From Cyanidium caldarium (Eukaryota > Rhodophyta > Bangiophyceae > Cyanidiales > Cyanidiaceae), in NCBI GenBank assembly GCA_026184775.1, contig JANCYW010000008.1, positions 1 to 64,000 on the forward strand: 64,000 nt of DNA, written 5' to 3'. Below are positions 37,651 to 47,800 of the stretch, piece after piece; position 1 is the first letter of the stretch, and each line of letters opens with the position of its first letter. Below the pieces are notes generated by a model. The model worked only from the letters and a program-made list of their open reading frames with translations. It did no database searches and was not told the origin of the DNA. The position numbers were made by a program, and so were the translations under genes.

Positions 37651-40026
37651 ATGGACTGGCCGGAGGAGTTGCTGGACGACCCGGAGCTGGCGCCGTTCGA
37701 CACGGTATTGCCGAGCGAATATGTGGCGGCGTTGGCCAGCTTCCTGGTCGATCAGTATCGGGAGGAGGTGGTGGAGGTGCTGGAGGCGACAGACGGCGGT
37801 CGCTTCTACGCGCTGCGGGTGCACTTTATGGACCTGGCGTGTTATCACGGCGAACTGGCGGCGGCGATACTCGCACAGCCGATCCAGCTGCTGCCGCTGC
37901 TGGACGATGCGGTGCGCGAGGCGCAGACGCGCCTGTTGGCCCAGGTGGACGCCGACGCTCCCCCATCACTGTGGTCGTTCAAACCGCGGGTGCACGTGCG
38001 ACTCGACCACCTGCCGCAGTGCCCCGAGGTGTACAAATCGACGCTCTCCGGTTTGCGCGCCAGCGACATCCACCACCTGATCGCCGTATCCGGCACGGTG
38101 ATACGCACCGGGGCGGTGATGATGCGGGAGAAGGAGCGCGAGTATGAGTGCGCCGCCTGCGGACATCGCTTCGTGGTGCGGGCCTCGGTGGAGCGGTCGG
38201 CCACGTTGGAGCTGCCACCGCGCTGTCCCTCGTTCACCGCCACCGCCACCACCACCACCACCACACGTCGCCCGAGTTGCGGACGCTATCGAGTGCGCGC
38301 GCCGTGCCGCAGCGGCAAGTTCGTGCCGGTCGGCACCCTGGACGGCACCCTGCCGCCGCGCATCTGCGGCGACTATCAGGAGATCAAACTGCAAGAGTCG
38401 GTGCATCGACTCGCGCTCGGCTCCATTCCGCGCTCCATCGTGGTGGTGCTGGCCGACGACCTCACCGATGCCTGCAAGGCCGGCGACGACGTCATCGTCA
38501 ACGGGGTGTTGCGACGACGATGGCTGCGGCCGCCGACACCCGATGCCCGCTGCGACATCGAACTGGTGTTCGAGGCGGTGTCGGTGCAGCTGAACAACGA
38601 GAAAAAAGCGTTTGTGGAGGTGAGCGCCGAAGTCGCTCAGCACTTCGAGGCATACTGGTGCAGGGCGCAGCGGTCGCACCGCTGCCTGGAGGCGCGCGAC
38701 GCCATCCTGCGGGCGGTGTGTCCGCAGCTGTACGGCATGTACTTTGCCAAACTGGTGCTGCTGCTGTCGCTCATCGGCGGCGTGCCGCAGTGCGACGCCA
38801 GCGGTACGCGGGTGCGCGGCGAGTCGCATCTGTTGCTGGTGGGCGATCCGGGCACCGGCAAGAGCCAGCTCCTGCAGTATGCGGCGCGGCTGAGTCCGCG
38901 CGCCGTGATCACCACCGGCGTGGGCACCACCAGCGCCGGCCTGACGGTGACCGCGGTGCGCGAGGCCGGCACCGGCGAATGGGCCCTGGAGGCCGGCGCG
39001 TTGGTGCTGGCCGATGGCGGCCTGTGCTGCATCGATGAATTTGGATCGATCCGCGAACACGACCGCGCCACCATCCACGAGGCGATGGAGCAGCAGACCA
39101 TCAGTGTGGCCAAGGCCGGTCTGGTGTGTCGGCTGAATACCCGCGCGACGGTGTTTGCGGCCACCAACCCCAAGACACAGCGTCTGGCAGGGAGCGATAC
39201 CGCACCGGATACCGCAGCGGCCCTGTCGATGGCACTGGGCGTCGCCTCACCGCTGCTCAGCCGTTTCGATGTGGTGCTCACGCTGGCCGACGCGCAGGAC
39301 GACGACTGGGATGCGCGCGTGGCGGCGTTTATCCTCGACGATTATCCGGGTGCAGCCGCATCGGTATCGGACGCCTCGCATTCCTCTCTAACCTGGACGC
39401 TGGAGACGTTGCAGCAGTACGTGCACTACGTGAAGAGCACGCTGCGGCCGAAGCTGACCCGCTCCGCCGAGCGCCTCCTCGGCCAGTACTACGCCGCGCA
39501 GCGGGCTTCGATGGCGCGCAACGCTGCCCGCACCACCGTGCGCCTGTTGGAGTCACTGGTGCGGCTGAGTCAGGCGCACGCGCGGCTGATGTTCCGCCGA
39601 CACGCGCTGGTGCAGGACGCCATCTTTGCCATCGCCGCCGTAGAAGGCTCCTCGCTGCAGCACACGCTGTTGGGGCGCGTCGGTGTGTGGCAGTCGGAGT
39701 TTCCCGGGCAGCCGTACGCGCGGTATGTGGAGTATGCGCGCGAGGTGTTGACGCGACTGGGGTTGGAGCGGGAGATATCACCGGATGAGGGGATGGCGGG
39801 AGGAGTGGGCGGGAATGGGCAGGAGTCGGTGCCGAGTGGCGATTCGACGGCTGTTGCCGAGGCGACTTGTCATGCGCGTTCGTCCCCGGTTTCGGCCGGG
39901 GTGCGCGACGTGCTCCAGGCGATGGATTTCTCTGCGGTGGAGGGACGGCTGCTGGCGGATGCGTCGCTGGGGAGTTGGGCGGCGAGTGGAGGTTGTCCTA
40001 TGAACTCCCATTCCTCCTCGCCGTAG
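37651..40026 (+). CDS. MCM9: MCM9-like DNA helicase
   Basis: MCM9 is an AAA+ relative of the replicative helicase that works with MCM8 in recombination and mismatch repair. The protein is 791 residues. It has an N-terminal OB domain with a C4 zinc site (CAACGHRF then CP and C), the linker VVVLADDLTDACKAGDDVIV, Walker A GDPGTGKS (398-405), GVGTTSAGLTVTAVRE, Walker B CCIDEF (459-464), EHDRATIHEAMEQQTISVAK, ATNPK and an SRFD arginine finger. DDLVD-SCKAGDDV and CCIDEF with S-x-x-E-H-D-R are MCM9 rather than MCM8 or MCM2-7 traits. The Thr-rich loop at 196-204 is an ACC expansion. The C-terminus is short and lacks the long tail of animal MCM9. It ends 14 bp from the convergent gene. Confidence 0.93.
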   Translation: MDWPEELLDDPELAPFDTVLPSEYVAALASFLVDQYREEVVEVLEATDGGRFYALRVHFMDLACYHGELAAAILAQPIQLLPLLDDAVREAQTRLLAQVDADAPPSLWSFKPRVHVRLDHLPQCPEVYKSTLSGLRASDIHHLIAVSGTVIRTGAVMMREKEREYECAACGHRFVVRASVERSATLELPPRCPSFTATATTTTTTRRPSCGRYRVRAPCRSGKFVPVGTLDGTLPPRICGDYQEIKLQESVHRLALGSIPRSIVVVLADDLTDACKAGDDVIVNGVLRRRWLRPPTPDARCDIELVFEAVSVQLNNEKKAFVEVSAEVAQHFEAYWCRAQRSHRCLEARDAILRAVCPQLYGMYFAKLVLLLSLIGGVPQCDASGTRVRGESHLLLVGDPGTGKSQLLQYAARLSPRAVITTGVGTTSAGLTVTAVREAGTGEWALEAGALVLADGGLCCIDEFGSIREHDRATIHEAMEQQTISVAKAGLVCRLNTRATVFAATNPKTQRLAGSDTAPDTAAALSMALGVASPLLSRFDVVLTLADAQDDDWDARVAAFILDDYPGAAASVSDASHSSLTWTLETLQQYVHYVKSTLRPKLTRSAERLLGQYYAAQRASMARNAARTTVRLLESLVRLSQAHARLMFRRHALVQDAIFAIAAVEGSSLQHTLLGRVGVWQSEFPGQPYARYVEYAREVLTRLGLEREISPDEGMAGGVGGNGQESVPSGDSTAVAEATCHARSSPVSAGVRDVLQAMDFSAVEGRLLADASLGSWAASGGCPMNSHSSSP

Positions 40027-40040
40027 GCGCGGCGCGCCCT

Positions 40041-41279
40041 CTAGGCCGTCGCATCCGCCACGCCGGCTTTCTCCTCACAACCGAGCCAGTCGCGCGGATG
40101 TTTGCACGCGTCGAGGAGGTCTGCCTCCGGCGTGCCCAGCTGAGGAACGGAATCGTACTCCCATCTTGCTGTCAGCGGCAGCGAGACGAGAATGCTCTCG
40201 ATGCGCCCGCCAGTTTTGAGGCCAAACACGGTGCCCCGGTCGTATACCAAATTGAATTCCACATACCGCCCGCGCCGCACTTGTTGCCACCGCTTCTGTG
40301 CCTCGGTGTAGGCCATGTGCTTCCGCCGCGCCACGATCGGGCAGTAGGCCTCGGTGACGTGCTGCACCATGTCGCGGCTGAACTGGAAGATACGCGCCGG
40401 CTCGCGGTCGCAGAGGTCGTCGAAAAACACCCCCCCGATACCGCGTCGTTCCCCGCGGTGTCGAATGAGAAAGTAGTCGTCGCACCACTTCTTAAACCGC
40501 GGATAAAACGCCGGGTCGTGTCGATCGCACACCTGCTTCAGGGTGCCGTGAAAGTGGCGAGCATCCTCCTCGTACAGGTAGGCGGGGGTGAGGTCGGTGC
40601 CGCCGCCCATCCACCACATGCCGCGGTCGGTCTCAAAGTAGCGGTAGTTGAAGTGCATGGTGGGCGCGTGCGGGTTCCACGGATGCAGCACCGACGAGAT
40701 GCCCGCCGCAAAGAACGGCACCCGCTCGTCGGGGGCGTAGCCGGCGTTGCGGGCGACGGCGCTGTCGGCAGTGGCCGCGCGCAACGCCTCAGGAGGCATG
40801 GTGCCGTACACCACCGACACGTTCACACCCGCCTTTTCGAACACGTCACCGTCTTGCAAGACGCGCGATATGCCGCCGCCACCGTCACTACCGCGCACCC
40901 AGGCGTCCTCGCGAAAGCGCTTGCCAGAGCCGTCCAGCTGCTCCAGGGCGGCGCAGATGTCGTTCTGGCCCGCGCGGATCATGGCCTCGAAGCGGGCGCG
41001 CATGGCGGGATCCACCGGCGGCACGCCATCGATAGCGCCCACCGGTTTGGAGTGCACGTGAGCGGAGGTATCGCTCTGGCGCAATAGCGTTTCGGGCGCA
41101 CTGTGTACGGGTTGGTGCGAGGAGAACGCGTTGCTGGCGCGCAGGTGCATGGCGCCGCCGGGACGAAAGCGCGGTGCGTACGGCGAACGGCTGCGTCGCC
41201 CGCGAGCAAGATGAGGTGGCAGTGGCGAGACGAACCCCAGCATGCTTGCGAGAAGTGTGATTCTACCGGATCCCTGCAC
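40041..41279 (-). CDS. Coproporphyrinogen III oxidase, oxygen-dependent
   Basis: This HemF/CPOX enzyme converts coproporphyrinogen III to protoporphyrinogen IX in heme and chlorophyll synthesis, in the plastid of algae. The protein is 412 residues. Family blocks are [125 protein letters not shown] and [13 protein letters not shown]. The first roughly 60 residues are Arg/Ser/Pro-rich and fit a transit peptide. ATG 41279 gives the full targeting region. Convergent with MCM9, separated by 14 bp, which leaves almost no room for separate 3' UTRs. Confidence 0.96.
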   Translation of the reverse strand: MQGSGRITLLASMLGFVSPLPPHLARGRRSRSPYAPRFRPGGAMHLRASNAFSSHQPVHSAPETLLRQSDTSAHVHSKPVGAIDGVPPVDPAMRARFEAMIRAGQNDICAALEQLDGSGKRFREDAWVRGSDGGGGISRVLQDGDVFEKAGVNVSVVYGTMPPEALRAATADSAVARNAGYAPDERVPFFAAGISSVLHPWNPHAPTMHFNYRYFETDRGMWWMGGGTDLTPAYLYEEDARHFHGTLKQVCDRHDPAFYPRFKKWCDDYFLIRHRGERRGIGGVFFDDLCDREPARIFQFSRDMVQHVTEAYCPIVARRKHMAYTEAQKRWQQVRRGRYVEFNLVYDRGTVFGLKTGGRIESILVSLPLTARWEYDSVPQLGTPEADLLDACKHPRDWLGCEEKAGVADATA

Positions 41280-41550
41280 GGGCTTGAAGGTGTTGCTCGC
41301 CGAGTGATCGCCTCTCCGGGGAGGGACGGCGTGTGGCGCTGCAGCGCACGGAGCGGAACGGACTCACGGCGAGCTGCAGTCACCAAGAGATTCCCTTACG
41401 GGCGTGCCTTCACGAAGGGAAATCGCTGTTTCGGTTCTCACCCTTCCCGTCTCAATCCGGCACCCTCACCTCATGCACCACCACAACTTCCCCCCAAACA
41501 GACATCCACCTCCGTTTTACATTTCCCGCCCCCCTCTCTCCTGCTCTGCA

Positions 41551-42567
41551 TTATTCCTCACGCTTGCCGCCTTCGGTGTCGTGATTCAGACGCAGCGCCG
41601 AGGGCGTCGAGTCGTCCGCACTGGTCTCCGCCGGCCACCGACCGAGACCGTGCACTTGATTCATGCACTGCCCCAAATCCAGCGCGTGAGCGTACGCTTC
41701 CCCAAGGCGCTCGAACACGTCCAGCGTGAGCAGCGCGTCGCTGCCGGCCTGGTGAATCGGCCCGTATCGCCGCACCTGCAGCGTCTCTGCCAGTCGGTTC
41801 AGCCCGCCACGCAGCTCCAGCCGCTCCATCAACACTTTCACGTCGTATACCCGCGGAAAGAAGAGCTGCAGCAGCTCGTGGAACTCGCGCTCATCCTCTG
41901 GCAGCGCGTCCGCCGTGCAGATCTTGATCAGATACCCGAAATCGTACCCCGAGTGGAAGGTCACCCAGGTGACCTGCTCGTTCAGCACAATGCCCGACGT
42001 CATCAGCAGCTCGCCGAAGCGCAGCGGGTCGATACCGTGCCGGGCGTGCGCCTCAAAGTCAATGCCCGCCTCGGTGAGCAGCGCGATGGACTCTTGGGCG
42101 CACAGGTCGCGCTCCACCGAGAACGCAAAATTGAACTGCCACACGTCCGCCGCAGCATCCTCCATCCCCGGCAACCGACCGTCCGCATCCGCCACACATA
42201 TCCCGATCTGTATCACGTTCAACAGATCCACATTGCACCGCATGCAGTGGTACATAAAGTCGGCGCCGTTGGCAAACGTACCCAACGGACGTGCGACCAC
42301 CCCCGGGAACTCGGTGTCCATGGCCAACACGGTGTACTTACCGCCCGCCACCAAGTTGGATAGGTTGCGGATTTCATCCTCCAGGTTCTCCGCGTACACC
42401 TCGCGTATACGCAGCGGCATTCGAGCGCGCTCCCGACGACCCGCCGCCGATGCCGAAGCGGGGGCGCCGAGAGGACCCCCCGCAGGCGCGCCCGTCGCAG
42501 CGACACCGTCACCACCACCACCGCCACTGCCGCCGCTCAACCACGTCACCGCACCCGCCGTCGCCAT
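41551..42567 (-). CDS. CAF1: CCR4-NOT deadenylase subunit CAF1 (CNOT7/POP2)
   Basis: This DEDD exonuclease shortens mRNA poly(A) tails. The catalytic residues are in place: AMDTEFPG (Asp and Glu), VTFHSGYDFGYLIK (Asp), and HQAGSDALLT (His and Asp). Other family blocks are NLEDEIRNLSNLV, DLLNVIQIGI, VWQFNFAF, SIALLTEAGIDFEAHARHGI and LFFPRVYDVKVLM. The first 49 residues are Gly/Ala-rich, so ATG 42420 is a possible alternative that starts directly at the domain. It is divergent from a small membrane gene at 42759. Confidence 0.96.
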   Translation of the reverse strand: MATAGAVTWLSGGSGGGGGDGVAATGAPAGGPLGAPASASAAGRRERARMPLRIREVYAENLEDEIRNLSNLVAGGKYTVLAMDTEFPGVVARPLGTFANGADFMYHCMRCNVDLLNVIQIGICVADADGRLPGMEDAAADVWQFNFAFSVERDLCAQESIALLTEAGIDFEAHARHGIDPLRFGELLMTSGIVLNEQVTWVTFHSGYDFGYLIKICTADALPEDEREFHELLQLFFPRVYDVKVLMERLELRGGLNRLAETLQVRRYGPIHQAGSDALLTLDVFERLGEAYAHALDLGQCMNQVHGLGRWPAETSADDSTPSALRLNHDTEGGKREE

Positions 42568-42758
42568 CTACCTCCCGAGTGCACTCATATCCCTAGTGCG
42601 CTCGTCTGCTGCGTCGTCAACGGCATACCCGACGAGCTGCTCTCGCTGGTGCTTTTCCCGCACGAACCGCCGCGCGCTCTCCGCTTCGGTCGTGGCGCGT
42701 CCGCACCGCCGGTCGGCACCGTCGCCCACGTCGTCGGCTCACACCGTTCCCGTACGCC

Positions 42759-42998
42759 ATGCCCACCGCCTCAGTGTTGCGAGAGGTGTGGAAGCACGCC
42801 AGTCGGAGGGACACCTACCCGTTCATGCTCGGTTTTGCGGTGGTGCTGGTGGGCGCGGCCGTGCTCGGCCGCGAGGGACCGGAGGGCGCGGTGTCCGAGG
42901 TGAACCCGCGCTTCTCCCGGCCGAAGAAGAACGCGGGCCACTCGGGAGAGCACGGGAGGCCAGGCGGGCAAACGCCGGGATCGGTCGAGCACCACTGA
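42759..42998 (+). CDS. Small single-helix membrane protein, unknown
   Basis: A 79-residue translation with a basic amphipathic start (VLREVWKHASRRDTY), one membrane segment (about residues 22-38, FMLGFAVVLVGAAVLG) and a polar Gly/Lys/His tail. The arrangement resembles small subunits of mitochondrial respiratory complexes, but I cannot name it. It lies in a clear gap between the divergent CAF1 gene and the convergent MutS gene, which supports it being real. Chance remains possible. Confidence 0.5.
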   Translation: MPTASVLREVWKHASRRDTYPFMLGFAVVLVGAAVLGREGPEGAVSEVNPRFSRPKKNAGHSGEHGRPGGQTPGSVEHH

Positions 42999-43038
42999 GA
43001 CACGAGTACCAACTGGCTGCAACGCCGTTTAGTCCGCG

Positions 43039-45987
43039 TCAACACGCGGCCGCCGCGGGCGTCTGCGCCCGCTCGCGCACGATCCGCTGCGCGTGCTCCA
43101 CGACCGGCAGCGGCAGGCCGGCCAGTCGGGCCACCTGAATACCATAGCTCTTGCTGGCGGTGCCCGGGTGGACGCGATACGCAAACGTCAGCGCGCCGGT
43201 GGTGGCGTTCACGTGCACGCCGGTGGTGATGCAACCGACGCGGTGGCGGACGGGCGATTCGGCGCGCGTCAGCCGTCGCGCCAGTTCGTGATAATGCGTG
43301 GCGAACAGGGTACGGCAGCGCGGTGCGAGCGCACACGCCACTGCTTCGCCGATAGCCATGCCGTCCTCGCTAGAAGTGCCGCGCCCGACCTCATCCAACA
43401 CCACCAGCGAGCGCGACGTGGCGTGCCGCAGAATCGCCGCCGTCTCCTCCATCTCCAGGTAAAAAGTGCTCCGCGCAGTCACCAGATCGTCGCCGGCGGC
43501 GGCGCCCACGCGCGCGTACACTCCGTCCACCGGGTGCAGGCGGCAGGCGTCGGCTGGCACGAAACTGCCCATCTGCGCCAAGACCACGATCAGCGCGTTC
43601 TGTCGGAGGTAGGTCGACTTGCCCGAGGCATTCGCCGACGTGAACAGCGCCAGGGAAGGTATCGGATGAGGCGAAGCGGAGGCATGTGGTGCGAGGTGAT
43701 GGTCGGCGGCGACGGCGGGCTTTGCGTCTCTTCCGCGTGAGCCAACGTCGGACCCGTTCGCGCATCCCTGTGCACCGTCCTCCGCTCCGTCTTCGGTCCG
43801 CAGATGACACGAGTTGGGCACAAACGTGCGCACCGCCCGTTCCACGGTGGCGTGGCGGCCGTGCAACACATACAATTCGTACTGTGGACGCTGTGCATCC
43901 GGACGCAACAGCACTGGCCGACAATAGTGGTGCTGGTGCGCCACATGAGCCAGCCCCACGGCCACGTCCAACTCGCTGAGTGCTCCGGCGGTCCGGCGGA
44001 TGGCCTCGTGATATTCGGGCTGGAGGGCGCACTGCCGCACCAGCTGCTGCAGGATGCCGTGCTGGATGGCCAGACAGCGTTCGCGCGCCGCCACTAGCGC
44101 TTGCTCCCATCGGCTCAGCGCCGCCGACTGGAAGCGCAGGGTCGTGCTCAACTCGCCCAGCCGCCGGAAACGATCCTCTTCGGCTGCTGCTGCTGCTGCT
44201 GCTGCTGCCCCCTCGGGCAGCGCGCCTCCGAATGCCGGATGTCGCGCTGCCTCTCGTTTGGACAGCTCCACATACCAGCCGTGCAGGTGATTGCAACGCA
44301 CGCGCAACGTCCGCGCCGCATACCGCTGACGATACGTCTCCTCCAGCGCCGACAACTGCTGGACGGCGCGCTGATACGCCTCGAGCGCCGCATCCAGTTC
44401 GCTGGAGTAACCGCGCCGAATCACGTGCGCCGGATGCACAGACACCGCACTGCCCACAACACCCTCTGCTGCCGTCCTGGCCGACGTCTCCCCCACCGCT
44501 CCGTCCGTCAATCCCTCGGGCAATCCCAGCGCATCGCAGAGGCGCCGATACACCGCATCGCCCTGAATGGACTGTAACGGCGCCTCCACGGCCACCACCC
44601 CCGCGCCATCCACCTCGGCCAACAGCGGGCGGTACTGCCGTCGCCACACCCGGTCGCGAATCTCCAGCGCCTGCGCCAGGGCGTCGCGCACCGTGAGTAG
44701 GTCGCGGATGCGACTGGCCATGCGACCGCTTAACACCGGTGCGTCCAACGCCATGCCACCGCCACCGCCACCCGCCTCCCCACCCGGCACTTCCTTTTCC
44801 CTCTCCAAGGCGCCGCCCCCGAAATACAGACGTTGCAGCGCCCGTTCCATGTCCGTGGTGCGCGCCAACACTCGGCGCATATCACGCGCGCACGCCCGGT
44901 GACGCACGAAAAATTCGACGACATCCAGGCGGCGCTCAATGGCCGCAGCGTCCACCAGCGGGCACGCCAACCGCATCGACAGCAGACGCGCGCCGCCGGC
45001 GGTCACTGTGGCATCGATGGCGTCCAGCAGCGATCCGCGGCGGCTGGTGGGATCGCGCCACGATCGATGCAGCTCCAGCGCGCGCCGCGTCGCCGCATCC
45101 ATGCGCATCACCGTGTGCGCCTGGAAACGACGCACCGGCGGCCAGGCGCTGGGAGAATCGGCGGTGGAGGACAGGGCCGCGGCGTCGGCCGACGGCGCTC
45201 GCACGAAATCCACATACGCTAGCAGCGTCTCGGCAGCGGCCACTTCCTCGGGGCTCATTCCCGCGACCTCGTCGATTCGTGGCTGCTGCTGCTGCTGCTG
45301 CTGCTGCTTGGACGATGACGATGCCCAAGCGCGCTGCATCGACTCGTCGGCCACGCTCACGATGCACTGCGGCGGCAGCGCCCGCTGCAGCACGGAATCC
45401 AGTGCGGCGGCTATGCCCGACGGCGCCACGGGTTCCACATCCGCGCGCAGCACCACTTCGCGCGGCCGCAATCGACTGAGGCACTCGGCGACGGTGGCAC
45501 TGGTCTCGCGACTGCACTCGATGCCACCGCCCGTGCTCACATCCGCCCAGCACACCCCGTAATGTTGAGGCGGCGTTGCCGACCCTCGCGCCCCCGCGAC
45601 GGCCACCAGAAAGTTGTTCTCGGTCAGACCGTCGGCCGCCTCGGTAAACGTGCCGGGCGTCACCAGCCGCGTCACCTGCCGCCGGACCAGCCGCCGCAGA
45701 TTCGGCGTCGCCGCCTCCACCTGATCGCACAGCGCCACCCGCAGCCCCGCGCGCACCAACCGCTGCAGGTACGCTTCCACCGACCGCACCGGAATACCGG
45801 CCATAGGCGCGGCCGCCTCGCCCACCCCGCGTTTGGTCAGCGCCACCCCGAGCGTCTCCGACAGCGTCACCGCGTCGTGCCGAAAGCACTCGTAAAAATC
45901 GCCCACCTGGTACAGCAGCAGGAAATGCGGGTACCGCCGCCGCACCGCCGCCCAGTGCCGCAACAACGGCGTCACACAGCCGCTCAT
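43039..45987 (-). CDS. mutS: Bacterial-type MutS (MutS1-like), probably organellar
   Basis: This mismatch-recognition ATPase of 982 residues is closer to bacterial MutS than to nuclear MSH2-7. The N-terminus has the mismatch-binding F-x-E motif (GDFYECF, Phe31 and Glu33), then VALTKRG, AAPMAGIPVRSVEAYLQRLV and VTRLVTPGT. The core includes GSLLDAIDATVTAGGARLL and the ATPase has NASGKSTYLRQ with Lys790, FYLEMEETAAIL, VLDEVGRGTSSEDG and LFATHYHEL. In the P-loop the usual G-P-N-M is S-A-N-A, so the first glycine is replaced. A Gln run (CAG repeat, about 45280-45310) and Ala, Gly and Asp runs sit in loops. No presequence is obvious, so mitochondrial or plastid targeting is only inferred from the type. 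Confidence 0.92.
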   Translation of the reverse strand: MSGCVTPLLRHWAAVRRRYPHFLLLYQVGDFYECFRHDAVTLSETLGVALTKRGVGEAAAPMAGIPVRSVEAYLQRLVRAGLRVALCDQVEAATPNLRRLVRRQVTRLVTPGTFTEAADGLTENNFLVAVAGARGSATPPQHYGVCWADVSTGGGIECSRETSATVAECLSRLRPREVVLRADVEPVAPSGIAAALDSVLQRALPPQCIVSVADESMQRAWASSSSKQQQQQQQQPRIDEVAGMSPEEVAAAETLLAYVDFVRAPSADAAALSSTADSPSAWPPVRRFQAHTVMRMDAATRRALELHRSWRDPTSRRGSLLDAIDATVTAGGARLLSMRLACPLVDAAAIERRLDVVEFFVRHRACARDMRRVLARTTDMERALQRLYFGGGALEREKEVPGGEAGGGGGGMALDAPVLSGRMASRIRDLLTVRDALAQALEIRDRVWRRQYRPLLAEVDGAGVVAVEAPLQSIQGDAVYRRLCDALGLPEGLTDGAVGETSARTAAEGVVGSAVSVHPAHVIRRGYSSELDAALEAYQRAVQQLSALEETYRQRYAARTLRVRCNHLHGWYVELSKREAARHPAFGGALPEGAAAAAAAAAEEDRFRRLGELSTTLRFQSAALSRWEQALVAARERCLAIQHGILQQLVRQCALQPEYHEAIRRTAGALSELDVAVGLAHVAHQHHYCRPVLLRPDAQRPQYELYVLHGRHATVERAVRTFVPNSCHLRTEDGAEDGAQGCANGSDVGSRGRDAKPAVAADHHLAPHASASPHPIPSLALFTSANASGKSTYLRQNALIVVLAQMGSFVPADACRLHPVDGVYARVGAAAGDDLVTARSTFYLEMEETAAILRHATSRSLVVLDEVGRGTSSEDGMAIGEAVACALAPRCRTLFATHYHELARRLTRAESPVRHRVGCITTGVHVNATTGALTFAYRVHPGTASKSYGIQVARLAGLPLPVVEHAQRIVRERAQTPAAAAC

Positions 45988-46306
45988 GACATGGTATGGA
46001 AGATGGCGTCGGTGGTTGGCAGAGGCGAACTATGTCGTCGGTTGCATTTCCCGCCGGAAAATCGACCCAGAGCGGACGAGCACCCCGGCCCGGCGGACGG
46101 GCGGGTGCCCGCGAGCGCGCACGACGTGGCCGCTCCGCTCGTATCGATCCGAGTCTCGATATCGAACCGCTTTACGGAGGTGTGTCGATGCGTGTGGTGA
46201 AGGGCGGCACGACGTCACATACACCCTGCGGCACGCTACCACTCCATCACGCCATCCATCCCGGCGTCCTACCTCGACACTCCTATCCACCGCTGTCGTT
46301 CCCGCT
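45988..46306. other. Spacer upstream of mutS
   Basis: About 320 bp between two minus-strand genes. It contains the mutS upstream region and no repeat, RNA or domain that I can see. Confidence 0.5.
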
Positions 46307-47509
46307 TCATACCACCAGACCGAGCAGCGCGTGCACAAATCCTTTGGCCAACGACCAGGAGAGGCTCAGCGTGAGCGATGAGGCTAGCGCTAGCACCCAC
46401 AGCACCGCTGCCAGTAGCAGTCGGGAGACGGCGTCGGCTTGGCGGAAACACATGACTGCCACGTGGGCGCGACGCACGCTGCGCTTCCACACGCTGGACC
46501 ACAGCGGCGCCGTTTCGATGGGGTGTTGGCGGGCGGCGTTGCGGCCGTATCGATCGACGCAGGCGGTGTATTCCAGCAGGCGGGTGGAGGCGGCGGCATA
46601 CGCGCCGAAAACGCGTCGCCGATGCTGCTCGGGGATGCGGTCCGCGAGGCGCCGGATCCAGCGCGACACCACCGGAGCGGTGTGGTGATAGAGGTGTGCG
46701 GCGGTGCGCCAGGTGTGACGGCGGAGGCGACGGATGCGCGGCTGCGTCCAGCGCCACACGCGATGCAGACGCCGCCCGCTCCAGTGTGCCGCCCGGCGTC
46801 CCGCGTGCTGTACCTGTTGCCACCGCTCCGTCACGCCGTACCGCTGCAGCAACGCCGTGGTGCGCTGGGCGTACACCGCAGTCTTCGCCTGCAGCACTCC
46901 CGCCAGATCCACTTCGGCCAGATCCAACGGCGGCGGCTTTTGCGCACGCAGCCGCACCACCTCCGCCTGCACCTTGGTCAACGCATCGGCCAGGTCGGCC
47001 TTGTCCGCCGCCATCTGCTCGCGGTCCACCACCGCCCGTGATAGCTCCGCGGCCATGCGGGCCAACTCGTCGTCCTTGGCCGACAATTGTGAGCGCACGC
47101 GCGCCACCTCCCCCTCCAACCGCCGCACCTGCTCCTCCAACTTGGTCACCCGCGCTCCCTGCGCATCACCTTCCGATCTCACCTCTGCTGCTACCCGGGC
47201 AGCCGCAGCCGCCGCTCCCGATTCCCCCACCGCCACCGTGCTCGCGGCGGTGAACACCACCCGGGCGCCCGCCTCGCCGGCCGTCAAGGGCGCTGCCGGC
47301 CGCGGCGCCTCCGAAGCGTTCCCCGCCGCCACCGCCGCCGCCGCGTGCTTGGCCGCCCGCGCTGACACGCTCTCGGCGGTGCGCGCATCGGTGTCCGCCC
47401 GGGCGAAGGGGAAGCGCTGCGGTGCGGAAAACACCAGGAGGCACAGCAGCGCGGTCAACAGCAGCCACCACCTCGCGGCGTGTCTGCCGCCTATCCCAGT
47501 GCTATTCAT
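46307..47509 (-). CDS. Predicted membrane coiled-coil protein, unknown
   Basis: This 400-residue protein is not recognised. From ATG 47509 there is a signal or anchor helix (about residues 14-30, WWLLLTALLCLLVFSA), an Ala-rich lumenal stretch, and a strong coiled coil (about 118-195) with V-T-K-L-E-E-Q-V-R-R-L-E-G-type heptads. A Trp/Arg/His-rich basic region with RLHRVW and HTWRTAAHLYHHT follows, and the last 40 residues hold one or two hydrophobic helices. The frame is open upstream to 47611 but adds only Arg-rich sequence. The pattern suggests a secretory or organelle membrane tether; this is inference. The coiled coil and membrane segments are the firm part. Confidence 0.7.
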   Translation of the reverse strand: MNSTGIGGRHAARWWLLLTALLCLLVFSAPQRFPFARADTDARTAESVSARAAKHAAAAVAAGNASEAPRPAAPLTAGEAGARVVFTAASTVAVGESGAAAAAARVAAEVRSEGDAQGARVTKLEEQVRRLEGEVARVRSQLSAKDDELARMAAELSRAVVDREQMAADKADLADALTKVQAEVVRLRAQKPPPLDLAEVDLAGVLQAKTAVYAQRTTALLQRYGVTERWQQVQHAGRRAAHWSGRRLHRVWRWTQPRIRRLRRHTWRTAAHLYHHTAPVVSRWIRRLADRIPEQHRRRVFGAYAAASTRLLEYTACVDRYGRNAARQHPIETAPLWSSVWKRSVRRAHVAVMCFRQADAVSRLLLAAVLWVLALASSLTLSLSWSLAKGFVHALLGLVV

Positions 47510-47800
47510 GACGGCCCGACTCTCGTCTGCCTTGTCACCTAATCCTTGCACACGACGCGATCGTCGAGCTGTTCGTCGCGCTCCCTCGGCCCACCTCACC
47601 CGATATGCCACAACCGGTGTCGTTCTCGCGTGGAAGCGCCCGGGCGTGCTGCGTCATGGACGAACTCGATGGGGCGATGTCGGGTGCGGGTGTTCCCGCG
47701 ACCAGAACACAACACGCTCCCCTCCTCCTCATCCCTCACAGGCAACTTCTCCGTCCACTTTTACCGACCACATATCCTCGCGCGCGCTCTGCCTCTTCTC

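Noticed and set aside
43391-44647. Alternate minus-strand frame of 418 codons inside mutS
   Set aside because: It is a Gly/Arg-rich shadow of mutS with no domain.
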